This document shows positions 50,061 to 62,476 of a DNA stretch of 64,000 bases, piece after piece. This DNA comes from Neckera pumila (lineage: Eukaryota > Streptophyta > Bryopsida > Hypnales > Neckeraceae). The position numbers were made by a program, and so were the translations under genes. Within the stretch, counting starts at the first letter, position 1. Every line of letters begins with the position of its first letter. The stretch lies in NCBI GenBank assembly GCA_963969595.1, contig OZ018414.1, positions 14,367,660 through 14,431,659 on the forward strand, written 5' to 3'. The notes beneath the pieces are model-generated. The model saw only the letters and a list, made by a program, of their open reading frames with translations. It did no database searches and was not told the origin of the DNA.

Positions 50061-51138
50061 AATAAATCTCTTGGTTTGCTTGTAATTCCGTCCTCAAGAA
50101 GTAGATTGTCACTCCCTTGAGTCTTAGTGCTTCAATTTTTTTGTGGCATCTACTTATTGATTTCAGTCTTCGATGTGTAGGATTTAGAGCTAGGAGTCAA
50201 AAATTGTTGAAAATTTTAACTATAATAGTTGCAAGTTCAGGGTTGCTATTTGGCGAGCCTGGGAGCATGAGCCTGTGAGCCTGTGAGCTTGTAAGCGAGA
50301 ACTTTTTGGGTTGAAAAAATCTGTGCAAAAACTGAAAATTGATGCGAAGAACCTAAGACCGTGTGCATTGAATGAGCTTAGGTTCTATAACCGTGGATTT
50401 CAGGAAAAATTGTGGTTAAAGAAATTCAGGGTCATTTGTGGACAATGAAGGATATTCCAATTTGGATGGGATTTTTTGGGCGTATAAATTAGAATTAGGG
50501 TGTCTTATCATACACGGAGTGTTCTAAGAAGGGGTAACTAAGTAATAAGCCGAAGATGTAGGCACTTGATATTTTCATCTATTGATATTTAGTCATTGGA
50601 GATTCTTTTGGAGTGGTCCCTTTCTTCTTTATAAGTTTCTTATAAAAATCAGTACTTTCTCCTTACTAGAAGGACAATTGTGACCTCATGCCACTCCATT
50701 TTGCTGGACACTACTCAAGTATGACTACCATTGTTTAGAGGTTTAGGGTAATTGTTTTCCCTTCTATTTTTTTTTTATACACAAAGAACTAATTGATGGA
50801 AGGAGATCTAATTTCATTCCAGTTTCATTCCAGTTTAGGGTTTATTTTTAACACTCAGTAGCTTGCAAAAGATAAATGTGTTACTCTCATTACCTCCAAT
50901 TTCTGGCCATTACAATGTACCTACTGTTACAATATTCAAAAACTCCAAAATTCATCCTCACATTTCTCTAATAGGCAAACTTTATCTCTAGGTTTTTTTC
51001 ATATCGTTTTTCTTAATGTGAGCATATTATCAAACAAGAAGCAAATTGCACCCAAATCTAGCCATAAAAGACACAAATCAAATCAACATAAAAGTAATAC
51101 ACATAGTTCAACTCATAAGATATGTCAATCTTATGAGC
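50061..51138. other. AT-rich spacer downstream of the ParB-methyltransferase gene
   Basis: No gene seen. A short GAGCCTGTGAGCTTGTAAGC-type repeat lies near 50255-50300. If a transposon end is present here I could not recognise it. Confidence 0.4.
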
Positions 51139-53545
51139 CTAAGTCGCGGTGGACTCGGTAATTGAAACCTCACTGGAAGATGACTTCGGAGTCTCTTCAC
51201 CCTCAGAAGCTGAAACATCTAAGAAATGAACAACATTTGAAGCATATTTGGGTTTACGAGGTTTAGGGTCTCTACAACCATGTCGTTCATACTGTGATGC
51301 CATCTTCTCAGCATACACCGGAAGATCGTAAGACTTCTCCGGGCTCAAGATCAATCTTCGTATCTTCTTCAGCCGGTGAGTGCCGATCACTCCTTTGCTC
51401 CTTTGAATACCACAAATCCAAGGGTTAGATCCTTTGAATTCATTATATGCAGCGTATATTAGAAAGAGAAAAAAACATGTCATTGCAAAATGGAACTTAC
51501 TTACTAGGTCTAACATTGCGTGTGAACACCATCGATTCCATGTGCATGGCATCGAGACCGAGAGCTGCAACAGCTTCTACCGGAGCTTCTGTCGCTCCTT
51601 CCCCTGGAGTGGCTATCTTCATTGGTTCAAGAACCATCTTGAAGATATTGAGGTCCTTCTCCAAGGCCACAATATGTCGTCCGGTGCCCCAACATGCAGT
51701 AATTGAAGCACCTACAAAACAAACATGTGGAGATCAGACTTTCATTACATCTACAAACAAGTACACATTTCACTTTAGGAATTTTTTATGAAAGTGGAAA
51801 CAAACCTGTACCTGCGGTGCAGTCAAGAACTATGTCTTCCTCGTCAATGCAACCTTCAATGAAGAACTAGAGGAACCTTGCATCCTTCTCCCGCGGCCCG
51901 CGCCACGGCCATTTGGATTCCGGCTCTATCATCATTGTCTTCTCTGTGATATAATTGATGACCATGTCTTTCCTCTGCAAGTTCCAATGTGCTTTTGTCA
52001 TGGCTGCGGTCTGCCTAAATTTGAACTGCGAGATCCCTTTGTCACCCAGATCCTTCACGGACAGGGTGACTCCGAACTTCACTGTCTGCAAAAATGAAAG
52101 AAAAATGGTTAGTGCATATAAAAATGCCGTCGAGGCAATTCACATTCACTTTGAATATGTAACAAAAAACTCACCGTTTCGCCGGCTTTCAATCCCGACG
52201 CTAGATCCAATTGGTTGAATGCCAACCACTCTTTCTTAAACTTCAACTTCTTGAAAATCTTTTGCAACCTCGCAAACATACTCCGCGATTGAACACTGTA
52301 GGAGTGAAACACCAAAAGGCTGCCGTTGTCTTCTAAGTAGTCCTCAGCAAACTGGAATGCACTTTGCATTCCCTTAAAGTTTGGATTTGAGTTCCACGAC
52401 AGAACGCACTTCTTGGAGATGAGTGGAACGGGAAGGTTCTCCGGGCAATCAATGATAATTAGATCCACGACAGGATCTCAGGTCACTTTGCGGTCCAATG
52501 AGCAAGGCCTTCCCTGATTTACCTGCAATGAGAAAATTGTTCACGTCGTTAGACAATATGACCGTGAAACACCAATTTGTTGAATAACTCATTAAAGCTG
52601 CAAAGAGAACTTCAAGGTCTAGTATGTACCCTGCAAATGAAGTCCATGACTTCAATATAATAATTTGGTGGTGAATTCGCCAACTCCTCCATGATATCGG
52701 CAATGGAGACGTTCAAGATGAGTTCCTCCCTCTTGACGTCGTCATTGTCAAGCACCACGGCTTGCGTGCCTTGCGTCACCATATCCTCCATCCACTCTGC
52801 AAGAACAGCCTTCCTCTTTGGCCCGCTTTGGCTTCCCTCGACCAACTACAAGCTCTGATCGACCGCGGATGACATTGGAATGACAACTGTGTCACCCTCA
52901 TCTTTCTTCTTCCCCTTTGCCTTGGCTTTTTCTTCCTTCTCCTTCTGCTTCTCCTTCTCCTTCTCTTCTAACTTAGCCGCACACTCTGCCTCCTTCTTTT
53001 CTTTGTTCACCAAAGCAACTTGGAGACGAGCCACTTTCTTCCTGTCAGCGTGGTCCCTCTTTGCAATTGCCTTCCTCCTTTGATCGTCATTGATTCCTAC
53101 AAACACATCCACGTTCAGGTCAATCGCACCGAGGCCCTCCAAAGAATCCCGGAGTTGTTACTCTGACGGGTGAGTGTAGGAAATCGGGCAGTCAATATAC
53201 CATCCTCCGCCGCTGAGATGAGCCGTGGTAAATGTCCGAAGCTGATTCGCCGTGTACATGCAACTCGGAGAACTGTGGTCCACAAAATTCAAAAGTAACG
53301 GTGGAAGGTCCGCCCTTGGGATTGCTCTTTTTCCTTCAAGTTTGAATTTGAAGTATCTGCAATAGAAGAGACAACAGACATGAAGGTAGAATTGGGAGAA
53401 ATCAACTTAGAGAAAATACAACTTCTTTCTCATATACTTCTACCACAAATCAAGAATTATAATCTATTTAGAAGTTTGAGGTTAGGGAATTACATTGTGA
53501 AACTCTGACGGGACAAAAATGGGGGGTCCCTGGACAACCTCTAGA

Positions 53546-53569
53546 ACATCCGTCGGATCCGACGGATGT
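53546..53569. promoter_or_regulatory. Perfect 24-bp palindrome with GTCGGATCCGAC core
   Basis: Lies in the intron between exons 8 and 9. The flanks continue as an imperfect inverted repeat (GGGGGTCCCTGGACAACCTC against GAGTCTCCTCCCGAACCCCC). The 12-bp core is the one repeated at 58001-58945. A dimer-binding site is a reasonable guess. Confidence 0.5.
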
Positions 53570-56500
53570 CCCAGAGTCTCCTCCCGAACCCCCTGGATTT
53601 GATCCTTCCCTAACTTTTAGCACAACTTTTTTTTAAAGAATATAATTTTTGACGATAAAGAAGGCCCTCATGAATTCAAATAGCCATTTCAAAATGAATA
53701 TTATTAATACATAGTATTGGAGACATACCGGAAAAGAACTCTTTGCACTGCTTGTTGGGATCCCTCTTGACTGTTGAAGTTGTCGCTTTTCTTGAAGTAA
53801 TTCGCTCCTCTGAGATGGGGCAAGAATCCTTGATCCCAAATCTTCCTCCTCCAACCTTCCAGATACTCCGGTAAGGTCTTTGGTTGCAGGGGAACCTTCA
53901 TGTTGATTATGATGTTGTCCTGCCTAACAACATCATCATAGAAGTGCACAACTACATCTTCAATCTGTGGCAAGATAAGAAATGTTAGCGATTACATGAT
54001 ACGAAATGCATTGCAATTATTAAAAATATTTATATATCCCATTGAAATGAAATATGGCCAATTTTAAAATTAAAAAATATTTCTATAGAGAAGTACTTAC
54101 CACTGCATACCAAACACAACGGTTCAAGAAAGGACCAAGTAATGTCTCTGACACTGGTTTAGGCGGAAAGCATCTAGCCTCACGTGAAGGTTGTGAGGAA
54201 TTCCACCACTTGAGGAACTTGATTTTGTGCTCTGCCGTAGTATTGCATGTGGCAACCATCTGTAGCTTTTCTAGTGTCATCTCCGGGACTTCATTGGAGC
54301 TCCAATGTTTCTCAATCTGACCACAGAAATAACAACACTGTCATTAATATTCTGAAATTCAAATGAGATCAATGATAAACAATCAAAATGAAGGCCCAAA
54401 AAGCACCTCTTGTAGAAAACCAGGCGTATTAGCTGGATGGGCCACCGCGACCAGCTTAGACATTTTGATATTGAGTTTGCTGGCTTTCTCATTTGCTTCG
54501 GCTCGCATTGCCTTTGCAAGTTCCTTTGGAGTTCTCTCCTCTTCTGGCGTGATCTCGTTATACCTTCGACTCGCTGTATCTGCGGATTGGGCAATCTCTT
54601 GCTGCACAAGTGGAAAAAAAATTTCATATTCAAAATAGTAAAACATGGCCGAAATCAATAGAATAATAAGGAAAGAATGACAGTTCACGTATATTCTTAC
54701 CCGGAAAACAAAGGATGTGAAGACTTGCTGTGACATAGCATACCAAGTTTTCTTGGATTTATGGGAACCACACATTCGGACCTCTGACGGCCTCAACATT
54801 TCTTGAACCGCTCTATAGGAAGGAGGCCATATTTCTGCACCCTGTATAATGTGTGCACCAAATTGGTCTTGACATGCGAGTCCTCGGTAGACCTGGAGAG
54901 TACACAATAACACAAACCATATTTCTTCAATTTACCTCATAAAAGTTGCAGAATTTCTGAATTACTGAAAATAAGTTGAAAGTGAACGTTTAACATGGGG
55001 AGATCACTCTTAGGGTCCGCTAGGTACTATGTGCATTTAGATTTTAGACCTCGTATCATATGTTCAGCAATTTCAATAAAATGATAAGAAGATAGTTTGA
55101 ATAAATTTTCCTCCTTTGACAATTAATGTTCTAAATTATGGATAATATTATTAGGTATTGATAATTGCTGATTAACTCTTGAAATAAATAGACACATTCC
55201 GGAGCTCAAAAACACTTCCACATCTCTATTATATACAAGAAAATATTTTCTAAAAAATATATACAAGAAGCTTCTCAATTATATGTCAGAATTGATAGTT
55301 CATATTGTTTGAACATTAATGTTTTAGTCAGCTGAATATTTTCTATAAATAAATTAATTGAGAAACATGCAATTTCATTTCATTTCAGAACCATCTCTAG
55401 AAATCCCTTGATATGATATTTGAACTTGGATTCTTTGGAATTACAAACATATAGCCATTGTGGAACAGCACTCAAAATTCTAGGTCGAAATCATAGTTCA
55501 TATACAAGTAAATGTATTAATTTTAATCACAAAAAATGCAGCAATTTAAATTCAACAAAAACAAGTTAAAAGTAAAGTACTAAATGAAGGAAATAAGATT
55601 CTTACTTGTTTATGTCATGCATTACATGCATGACGAGCTCGGTCTTGCCTTTCGTATCAAGAATGATTGAGTCAACACTATAGTGCCACTCCTTGTCTCT
55701 GGGGTGCTTCTTTGTGATATAGTTCATCCATGCTATGAGTTTGTGATTACCATCATAGACATAGAACTTGAGGTTCTTCAAGAACCTCAATTCCTGTATG
55801 GACTCAACGTGGGCATTGAAAATGGCATTTCCTTCCTTCCACAGTGGACTCCACTTCTCCATCTCCTCTACCGTGAAGTCTGAGCTTTCACCGCCTTCAT
55901 CTATGGTGGTGACATAAAATATTGCAGCTCCATCTCGGTAACCATTGGTGAACTCGTGCTCCAAGAAATCAAGGTCACAGGAGAGGGTAGGCCTCACCAT
56001 GGGCATTGGTACCATGCGACAAAGTGGGATTTGAAGCCGGAATAGGTGATCCGGCTTCATCCGCAGTGATGCAATTGTGTTGACGGAATCCACCTTGTGG
56101 TACTGTCGTAGATCGTCTTCCAGTAAGTCTTTGCTATCAGCCTTCAACACATCATCGGGCACATCTTCTTCCATCTCTTCACCTTTTTCTTCACCTAAAA
56201 TATGTGGTTGGGAGGACTCTCCGGTGTTTGGAGTTTCGTGAATGGTATCTTCATACCAAAGGTTTGTGGGAGTCACACCCATCTGCAAGTTCAGATCAAA
56301 GAATTAACCAATACCCACATACTTGCATTCACAGAATTGAAGTTTCAAGCAAGAATAAATAAATAAATCCAAGGAAAAATGAATGCATTTAGGTTCAATC
56401 ATTTGAAGGGTCAAGTGTAGGTTTGCAAATTACATGTATTACACATTCAAAAATCCAAAGCAAGAAATTCCAAAAATGATTCCACTCAAAGAAATTCAGT

Positions 56501-58000
56501 CAATTTGGACATCTTCTTTTGAGTCAGAGCTCAAGTGGATGAAAACAGGTTCTCCTATAACCTAAACACATGCTACAAGCGCACTGACAAGTCTCTTCCT
56601 TCATTGAACCATTGACGATAATGGACACCTGACTGCTTGAGCTATATTCCGTTTCCGAACTCTCGGGAGACATAAACTTGTCCGGACGATTTCTAGCCAT
56701 CTCAAGGATCAAATCAAGACGCCTACGTTTCGCTTTTGGTGTGAGGCTTAGTTTCCGTTTTGCTACTCTAGGGTCACTGACTCTACTAAGCATACAACTC
56801 TCAAAAGCATCAAATGCATAGTCAGCTGCGTTCATCACATCCGCAAAGCTTACCAAGTCCTCTTCATCAGCTTCATCTTCTTCATTGCCTTTCTCTTCTT
56901 CAGAATCACTAGAGTCCACGACATTCTCCTGCATTGGTACCAGTGGCTAAGAAAGTCTTGCTTCATGAGTCTCTATATCAATAGGAGGCATGAGAGTGGG
57001 TGAAGATAGGTCTTGTTCACCTCCAGCCTTCTGTGGATATGCAACATTGCGAGATTTAGAAATCAAGAAAGATTTTCATGTTTAAGAAAACTTAGAAATT
57101 GCCACACATGGACCCTGCTCTTTACGTTGACAAATCAACTTATATCACATGGAATTTTTTGATAGTACTCACCAATATTCCTTTGAAATCTTAATAATCG
57201 CTATTAGAAAATTGGAAATGGATTCAAACTTTGTATTATAAGGACACCGCAAACCAAAGCAATAAGAGAATTTTCATCTATGATTTTCTTCAAAAATGCT
57301 TCAAAAATATTCAATTTGCTATCAACAAAATTTCATGAAGCACCTCAATTGCCAAATCTAAAGAATTCGTAGATGAAAGATGAAATAATGAGAGATAAAC
57401 TCTTTATCCATAACAATGAAGAACTCAAGTTCTGAAACTAAAAATTCGTCTAAACCTTCAAGAAATGATGATTGCCATGATTTGAAAAATTGATGTCACC
57501 AATATCTATACTTGTGAAGGATTACCAAGTGCATTTGAATTTATAAAGCTCAAAATGTATTGATAAGCAAGCATTCAGAAAATCTATGATTTCTAGCAAG
57601 CCTTTATAATTGTAGATGCAGTCCTGTAATTTTATATATTTTAATCAAAGGTTCAATCTCAAATTATTGAAATTTTTTCTAATCCTCTAAATTTTTTTTT
57701 TGGTACAAAGTTGTAATTGAATCCAAAATTTTTATTCAAATCTCGAAATTCCTTTCAAACCTTTGATATCTACCTCTGAGTTCTACTATGTTCGTACCAT
57801 TAGAATTTACAAAGTTCCTCTGAAATGTCTCTGGAAGCTCTAAAATCTACAGAAATGTACTCAAATCTTCTAAAATCTACAAAGCTGTCTCCAGATCTTT
57901 TGAGAGCCAAAGAAGTCAATTGAAACCTTCAAAAATCTACAAATACTCAAAGTTTTTATTTGAAATCAACAGAAACTTGAAATAGGTGATCTTAAATCAA

Positions 58001-58945
58001 GGGGTCCAGCTAAGTTACTCTAAGATACTGTTGGATCCGACGAAGGTGTTGTTCAACTGAGCTGCACCCCCTAGTTTTTGATTAGTTTGAGGAACCCAAT
58101 CAAGAAACAGTGAAACCATAAATGGATGTTGAAATCAAGGGATCAAGCTGAGTCACTCTACGGTACTGTCGGATCCGACGAAGGTTTCGGACGACTGAGC
58201 TGCACCCCCTAAAAAGTAAAAAGAATGTGGAACTCGATCAACGAACTGTGAAGCTAACAGTATTTTTGAATGCACGTTCAGGATCGGGGGGTCAAGCTGA
58301 GTCACTCTAGCGTACTGTTGGATCCGACAAAGGTTTTGGCCGACTGAGCTACACCCCCTAAAAAGCAAAAAGAATGACGAACTCGATCACCAAACTGTCA
58401 AGCCATTATTATTTTTGAATGCACATTCAGTATCCGGGGTCAAGCTGAGTCACTCTAGCGTACTGACGGATCCGATGAAGGTTTCGGCCGATTAAGCTAT
58501 ACCTCCTAAAAAACGAAAAGGATAAGGAACTCAATCACCGAACTATCAAGCAAGCAATATTTTTGACTGCACATTCAAAAACAGGGAGTCAAGCTGAGTC
58601 ACTCTAGCGTACTGTCGGATCCGACGAAGGTTTCAGCAAACTGAGTTGCACCCCCTAAAAAGCGAAAAGAATGAGGAACTGGATCAACTAACTGTGAAGC
58701 CAACAAAATTTTTGAGTGCACGTTCAGAATCGGGGGGTCAAGCTGAGTCACTCTTGCGTACTGTCAGATCCGATGAAGGTTTTGGTTGTCTGAGCTGCAC
58801 CCCCTAAAAAGCGAAAAGAATGAGAACAAATTGTGAAGCCAACAAAATTTTTGAACGCACATTTAGAATCGGGGGTCAAGCTGAGTCACTATTGAGTACT
58901 GTCGGATCCGACGAAGGTTTCGGCCGACTGAGCTGCACCCCTTCA
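58001..58945. repeat. Seven tandem units of about 147 bp, each with a GGATCCGA palindrome
   Basis: Units start near 58001, 58139, 58287, 58437, 58584, 58734 and 58872. Each carries GGGTCAAGCTGAGTCACTCT, then the core GTCGGATCCGAC (perfect at 58168-58179, 58614-58625 and 58901-58912; one change in others), GAAGGTTTCGGCCGACTGAG and GCACCCCCTAAAAAGCGAAA. The array lies within the intron between exons 2 and 3 of the ParB-methyltransferase gene. Confidence 0.9.
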
Positions 58946-60302
58946 AAAGCTAATTCAAGATTTCCATAGAACCCAATTACAGAGTACTCATCCAATGTTG
59001 ACAATCCCATTCGGCGAGCACCCGCAGTTTGGATATGAGATTTTGAAGCACAAAAAGATCAATGTCTACTTCAGTATGTAGAAATCAAGCTTACTCTTGC
59101 ACACTCCTGGTGTCTGTCCTTGCTCGGACCTGCCTGAAACCTGCTTGCTACCGGCGGTTATTGACTCAAATGAATTCAAAAGAGTTTTGAATCATTACCT
59201 GCGACTTGGGCTGTGATCTTCTGGAGCGGTTTTGAAAACCTGTAGTCGCCCCTCTTGCCCTGCTATGCGTACTCCTCGTCATCCTCCTCTGCTCAAGAAG
59301 ACGACAAAATTACAAAATGTGGCAAGTTGTGAAGGAGAGACAGAAAAAATTTAAGAGATTAACATGATAATGGAAATGTTAGCCGCGTCCTGGCTTCACA
59401 CACCGGTGTTCATTTCGGATAAGCTTAGTTTGAGATCCAGCTTAAATGGCGCAATTATAGAAATCAGCGGATGCTCAAAATAGAATGGAACTCTTCTAGT
59501 TATCGGGCTATCAGGGGTACATTAGAGATTGCGATGTTATCCTTCGAATCGACGAAGTCCGTAGGCGCTAGGTCGGGACCCAGTTAATTTGAAAGTTACC
59601 CAGATTCCTAGCCTGTGCGATCAGATATTCGCCCGAGATTTATTGAAAAAAGTTTGGTATTCATGCGGTGGCGCGAGCAGGTGGAGCGTCCACTGGGCAG
59701 TCAATCGTGGATCGTCGATCCTACAGGGAGGAGATGGACCTTTGCTAGTTGACAGACCCAGCCGGTTGCTCGAGCAGGTGTACCGACCGACTAGGTGACT
59801 ATCACTCGTAGATCCTAAAGCCGTGGCTGAATCATATCTACCCCCAAATACATTGCATCTAAAAGCAATCAACACCTCAGTATGTTGAAAAGACTCAGTC
59901 AAGTTACCACAAACCTTTATTACAATGTTGATCTTTGAGGAACTAATTGGAGAACAGGCTAATGAGATAATGAAAAGCACAAAAAAAAGCTCTTACGTTT
60001 AGGTTGTCTTCAATCCTTCCTCCGCGGTGTGCATTTGAATTCTCTGCAAACATCTCTTGTCCTGCCTCAACACCATCACTAGGGGCATCCTCTTCTCCAG
60101 CACTAATCTGAGCTTCAAATTGAAGAATTCTTCAAAGATCGCTGGGTGTCGTCTCAGTAGCTTTCGGCGGAATTCTCGGTCCTCTTGTCATCCTGGATCG
60201 TCTCAAAGCCTTGGCAGATGAAAAATAAAGCGAACCACGTCTCCTTCCTCTCTTTCTCGGTTTTACTCTAATCAACTCAATTACTTTGCAATCTACAAGC
60301 AT

Positions 60303-62476
60303 GAGCAACCAAGAGAATGGAAGAACCTAGTTGCACTCATTGACAGCAACTGAAGAAAAATGAGAACCATAGGAATGATTTTGAAATGCAAGAGTGCTCC
60401 TTGTTATATTCAGTGAGGTTGGACGACTAACACCGTCACATGAAGTTCAATCGTAATGAGAAGCGTGTTAATAGGCTGTCAAAGTAGATGCAGATGGCAA
60501 GTTCATAATCGAGCCGCTCAAATAAAATTTGTACAAAACAAAATGACTTTTGGGGGCTATGTCAGTATTGAAGACTGAACCACGAAATTAATAAGCAACG
60601 ATTTTAATACGCAATCAAATTCTTTACGCACGAGCTTCTAGAATCTGAAAAAAAATGCTTTTGACAATGTTGCATTTCATAATGCCCTCAATTCTGTATT
60701 ACAATAAATTGTCACAACCGACCCATTTGTTTATTTCTTTCAAAGAATATGACAAGTTATAGATATATGAGTCTTGGGATTGAAAATATGGCCTCATTAT
60801 AATGTTGATTACACTATGATATATGAATTTTTAAGAATGGTACTATCAACAAAATGTTTGTAGTGTTCCAAAGTGCAAAAGAAGTATTGCTTATACACAT
60901 ACTGATATTCCATAATTGAAGTGGTAATGTTTGAAATTTTTGTTGGGAAATGATAGACACATTTATCCCTAAGGTCCATTGTCAAAGTTTTTGCAAAATA
61001 GATTTTGATTTTCTACATATGTATCCAGTAAATGAAATAAGAATCATTCCAAAAATTTCTAGAAGAAATGCACTTCATTTTTTTTACATTATACTTTCAA
61101 GAAGAAAATGTGGGTTCAAAATTGAAGACAAAACTACATTATTTATAGCTTTTGCAAAAAATTACATCATAGCAGTCTGAATTGTCAAATTTTGCTAATA
61201 AGATATTATAGACTTGTCTAAAATTATTATTGGGAAATTCTAGTGAATGTACAAAAAAATGAATTCTAGAAGTTTTAATCGTATGAAGATGCTTATATAT
61301 CCCAAATAACTTTGAATGTCCGGGAACTTCTCATTAGCACTCCAAATGAAATTAAACAAAGCTTCCCACGTAATGAATAGCATTATTTATGAGAAAGAAA
61401 TTTGCAGAAGATTTATATTGACTTCCTCACATTTCTTTTGGACTAGTAAGTGCACTCGTATTTTGCTTTCTGTGCCCAAGTACTTGCGCATTTGAATCTA
61501 GTAAAATTAAAATTTTATATTTGTAGAGCTCTTCCAAATGAACGAAGCCTCAAGAATTTTGAATGATTGTCACTAAAAATTAAAACCGGAAGAGTTTTCT
61601 CAAACTCAAATTGTCTAGCAAAGGTACAAATGTTCCTTCAGGTGTTAGTGCATTTATATGTTATGATTTTAAAAATATATTTATCTCAGAATATGTATAT
61701 GCGCATTAATTTTTATTTTTTTATAAGTTGAATTGTCTACATGTATACAAATTATATACATTCACATTGGACTAATATGTATTACATGTGATTATAATGT
61801 GGACCAAGTATTAAAGGAATTGCGCAATTAATCCTAGTTGTAAGGAGAATTTCCAAATCTTTAATTCTACAATTTATGATATTGGATCTGAATGTGCTAT
61901 GATTTTGAATGTTACCTTAGTAGAATATGAGAAGAAAATTCAATAAAAATTGGTCAATTTTTCTTTGGTATATTATAAGGAATTCGTAGCAAAGTGATAA
62001 AGAAAAGCTAAGGTCATGTTCAAAATTCAAATTGGATTTTTACGGATTAGTTTTTTCCTACTTAGGTCCAGTATATTGTGCATTCGCATGTGTATATATT
62101 TTTTGTATTTTTTGTTAGAAATGTTGATTAAAAATCCCACTCTGCCGTCTCCGCTTATTCTCTGTAAAGCATTCTTATTTGATTCCCTAATAATCAAGGA
62201 ACATTAATTCATTATATTCCTTTGCCATATAAAGTACTCAATTCAATTTCAGAAGAGATATGAAACTTTTGGTAACAACTGCAGAATCCTTGCAATCAAT
62301 ATCTTCAATAGAAAAATACGGCATTAAAGATTGGCTGCACAATGAATACATAGGACTAGCCAAAATAAAGCTATAGAGGATCCCCAATCATAGAGGATTG
62401 AAAGTTTGGTTCTTTACCTTATGTATTTGTTGATTGAATTTTTCATGTTGTTGGAGTGTCTCTGCAGGTTTCAACA
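60303..62476. other. Divergent intergenic region between the ParB-methyltransferase and MULE genes
   Basis: AT-rich, no gene seen. TGTCTCTGCAG just before 62467 is a good acceptor, so an untranslated first exon of the MULE gene probably lies inside this interval. Confidence 0.5.

Larger units (their letters stand above)
51139..60302 (-). pseudogene. ParB-like / DNA amino-methyltransferase-like fusion gene, 13 exons, six in-frame stops
   Basis: Exons (minus strand): 60302-59997, 59288-59199, 57030-56629, 56282-55626, 54892-54701, 54601-54407, 54316-54101, 53964-53729, 53356-52630, 52522-52175, 52085-51806, 51711-51505, 51431-51139. All have GT-AG borders and compatible phases, totalling 1383 codons. 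Regions in order: basic N-terminus (FSSAKALRRSRM); acidic Ser-rich part with KRKLSLTPKAKRRR; ParB-like segment (KFYVYDGNHKLIAWM); a central unknown region; Lys/Glu coiled coil; then a methyltransferase-like domain with VDLIIIDCPENLP in the motif-IV position and, after it, VLDCTAGTGAS..HIVALEKD as the AdoMet-binding motif. That order is the beta class. DCPE in place of DPPY raises doubt about catalysis. In-frame stops: TGA 60134-60132, TAG 56949-56947, TAA 53160-53158, TAG 52848-52846, TGA 52480-52478, TAG 51869-51867; no frameshift. It could instead be several shorter genes. Confidence 0.7.

Noticed and set aside
52880..53083. Plus-strand frame rich in Phe and Ser
   Set aside because: It is the antisense of the Lys/Glu-rich coiled coil of the ParB-methyltransferase gene.
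59520..59830. Possible tRNA-like or structured RNA in a moderately GC-rich stretch
   Set aside because: No cloverleaf or TTCGANNC/TRGCNNA box pair could be placed; it lies within an intron.
51139..60302. In-frame stops repaired by U-to-C RNA editing
   Set aside because: Such editing is known from organelles of some seed-free plants, not from nuclear transcripts, and any stop codon looks repairable this way, so the pattern is not evidence.
51139..60302. Bacterial or phage contamination
   Set aside because: The gene has spliceosomal introns with consistent phases and AT-rich plant-type intron sequence.
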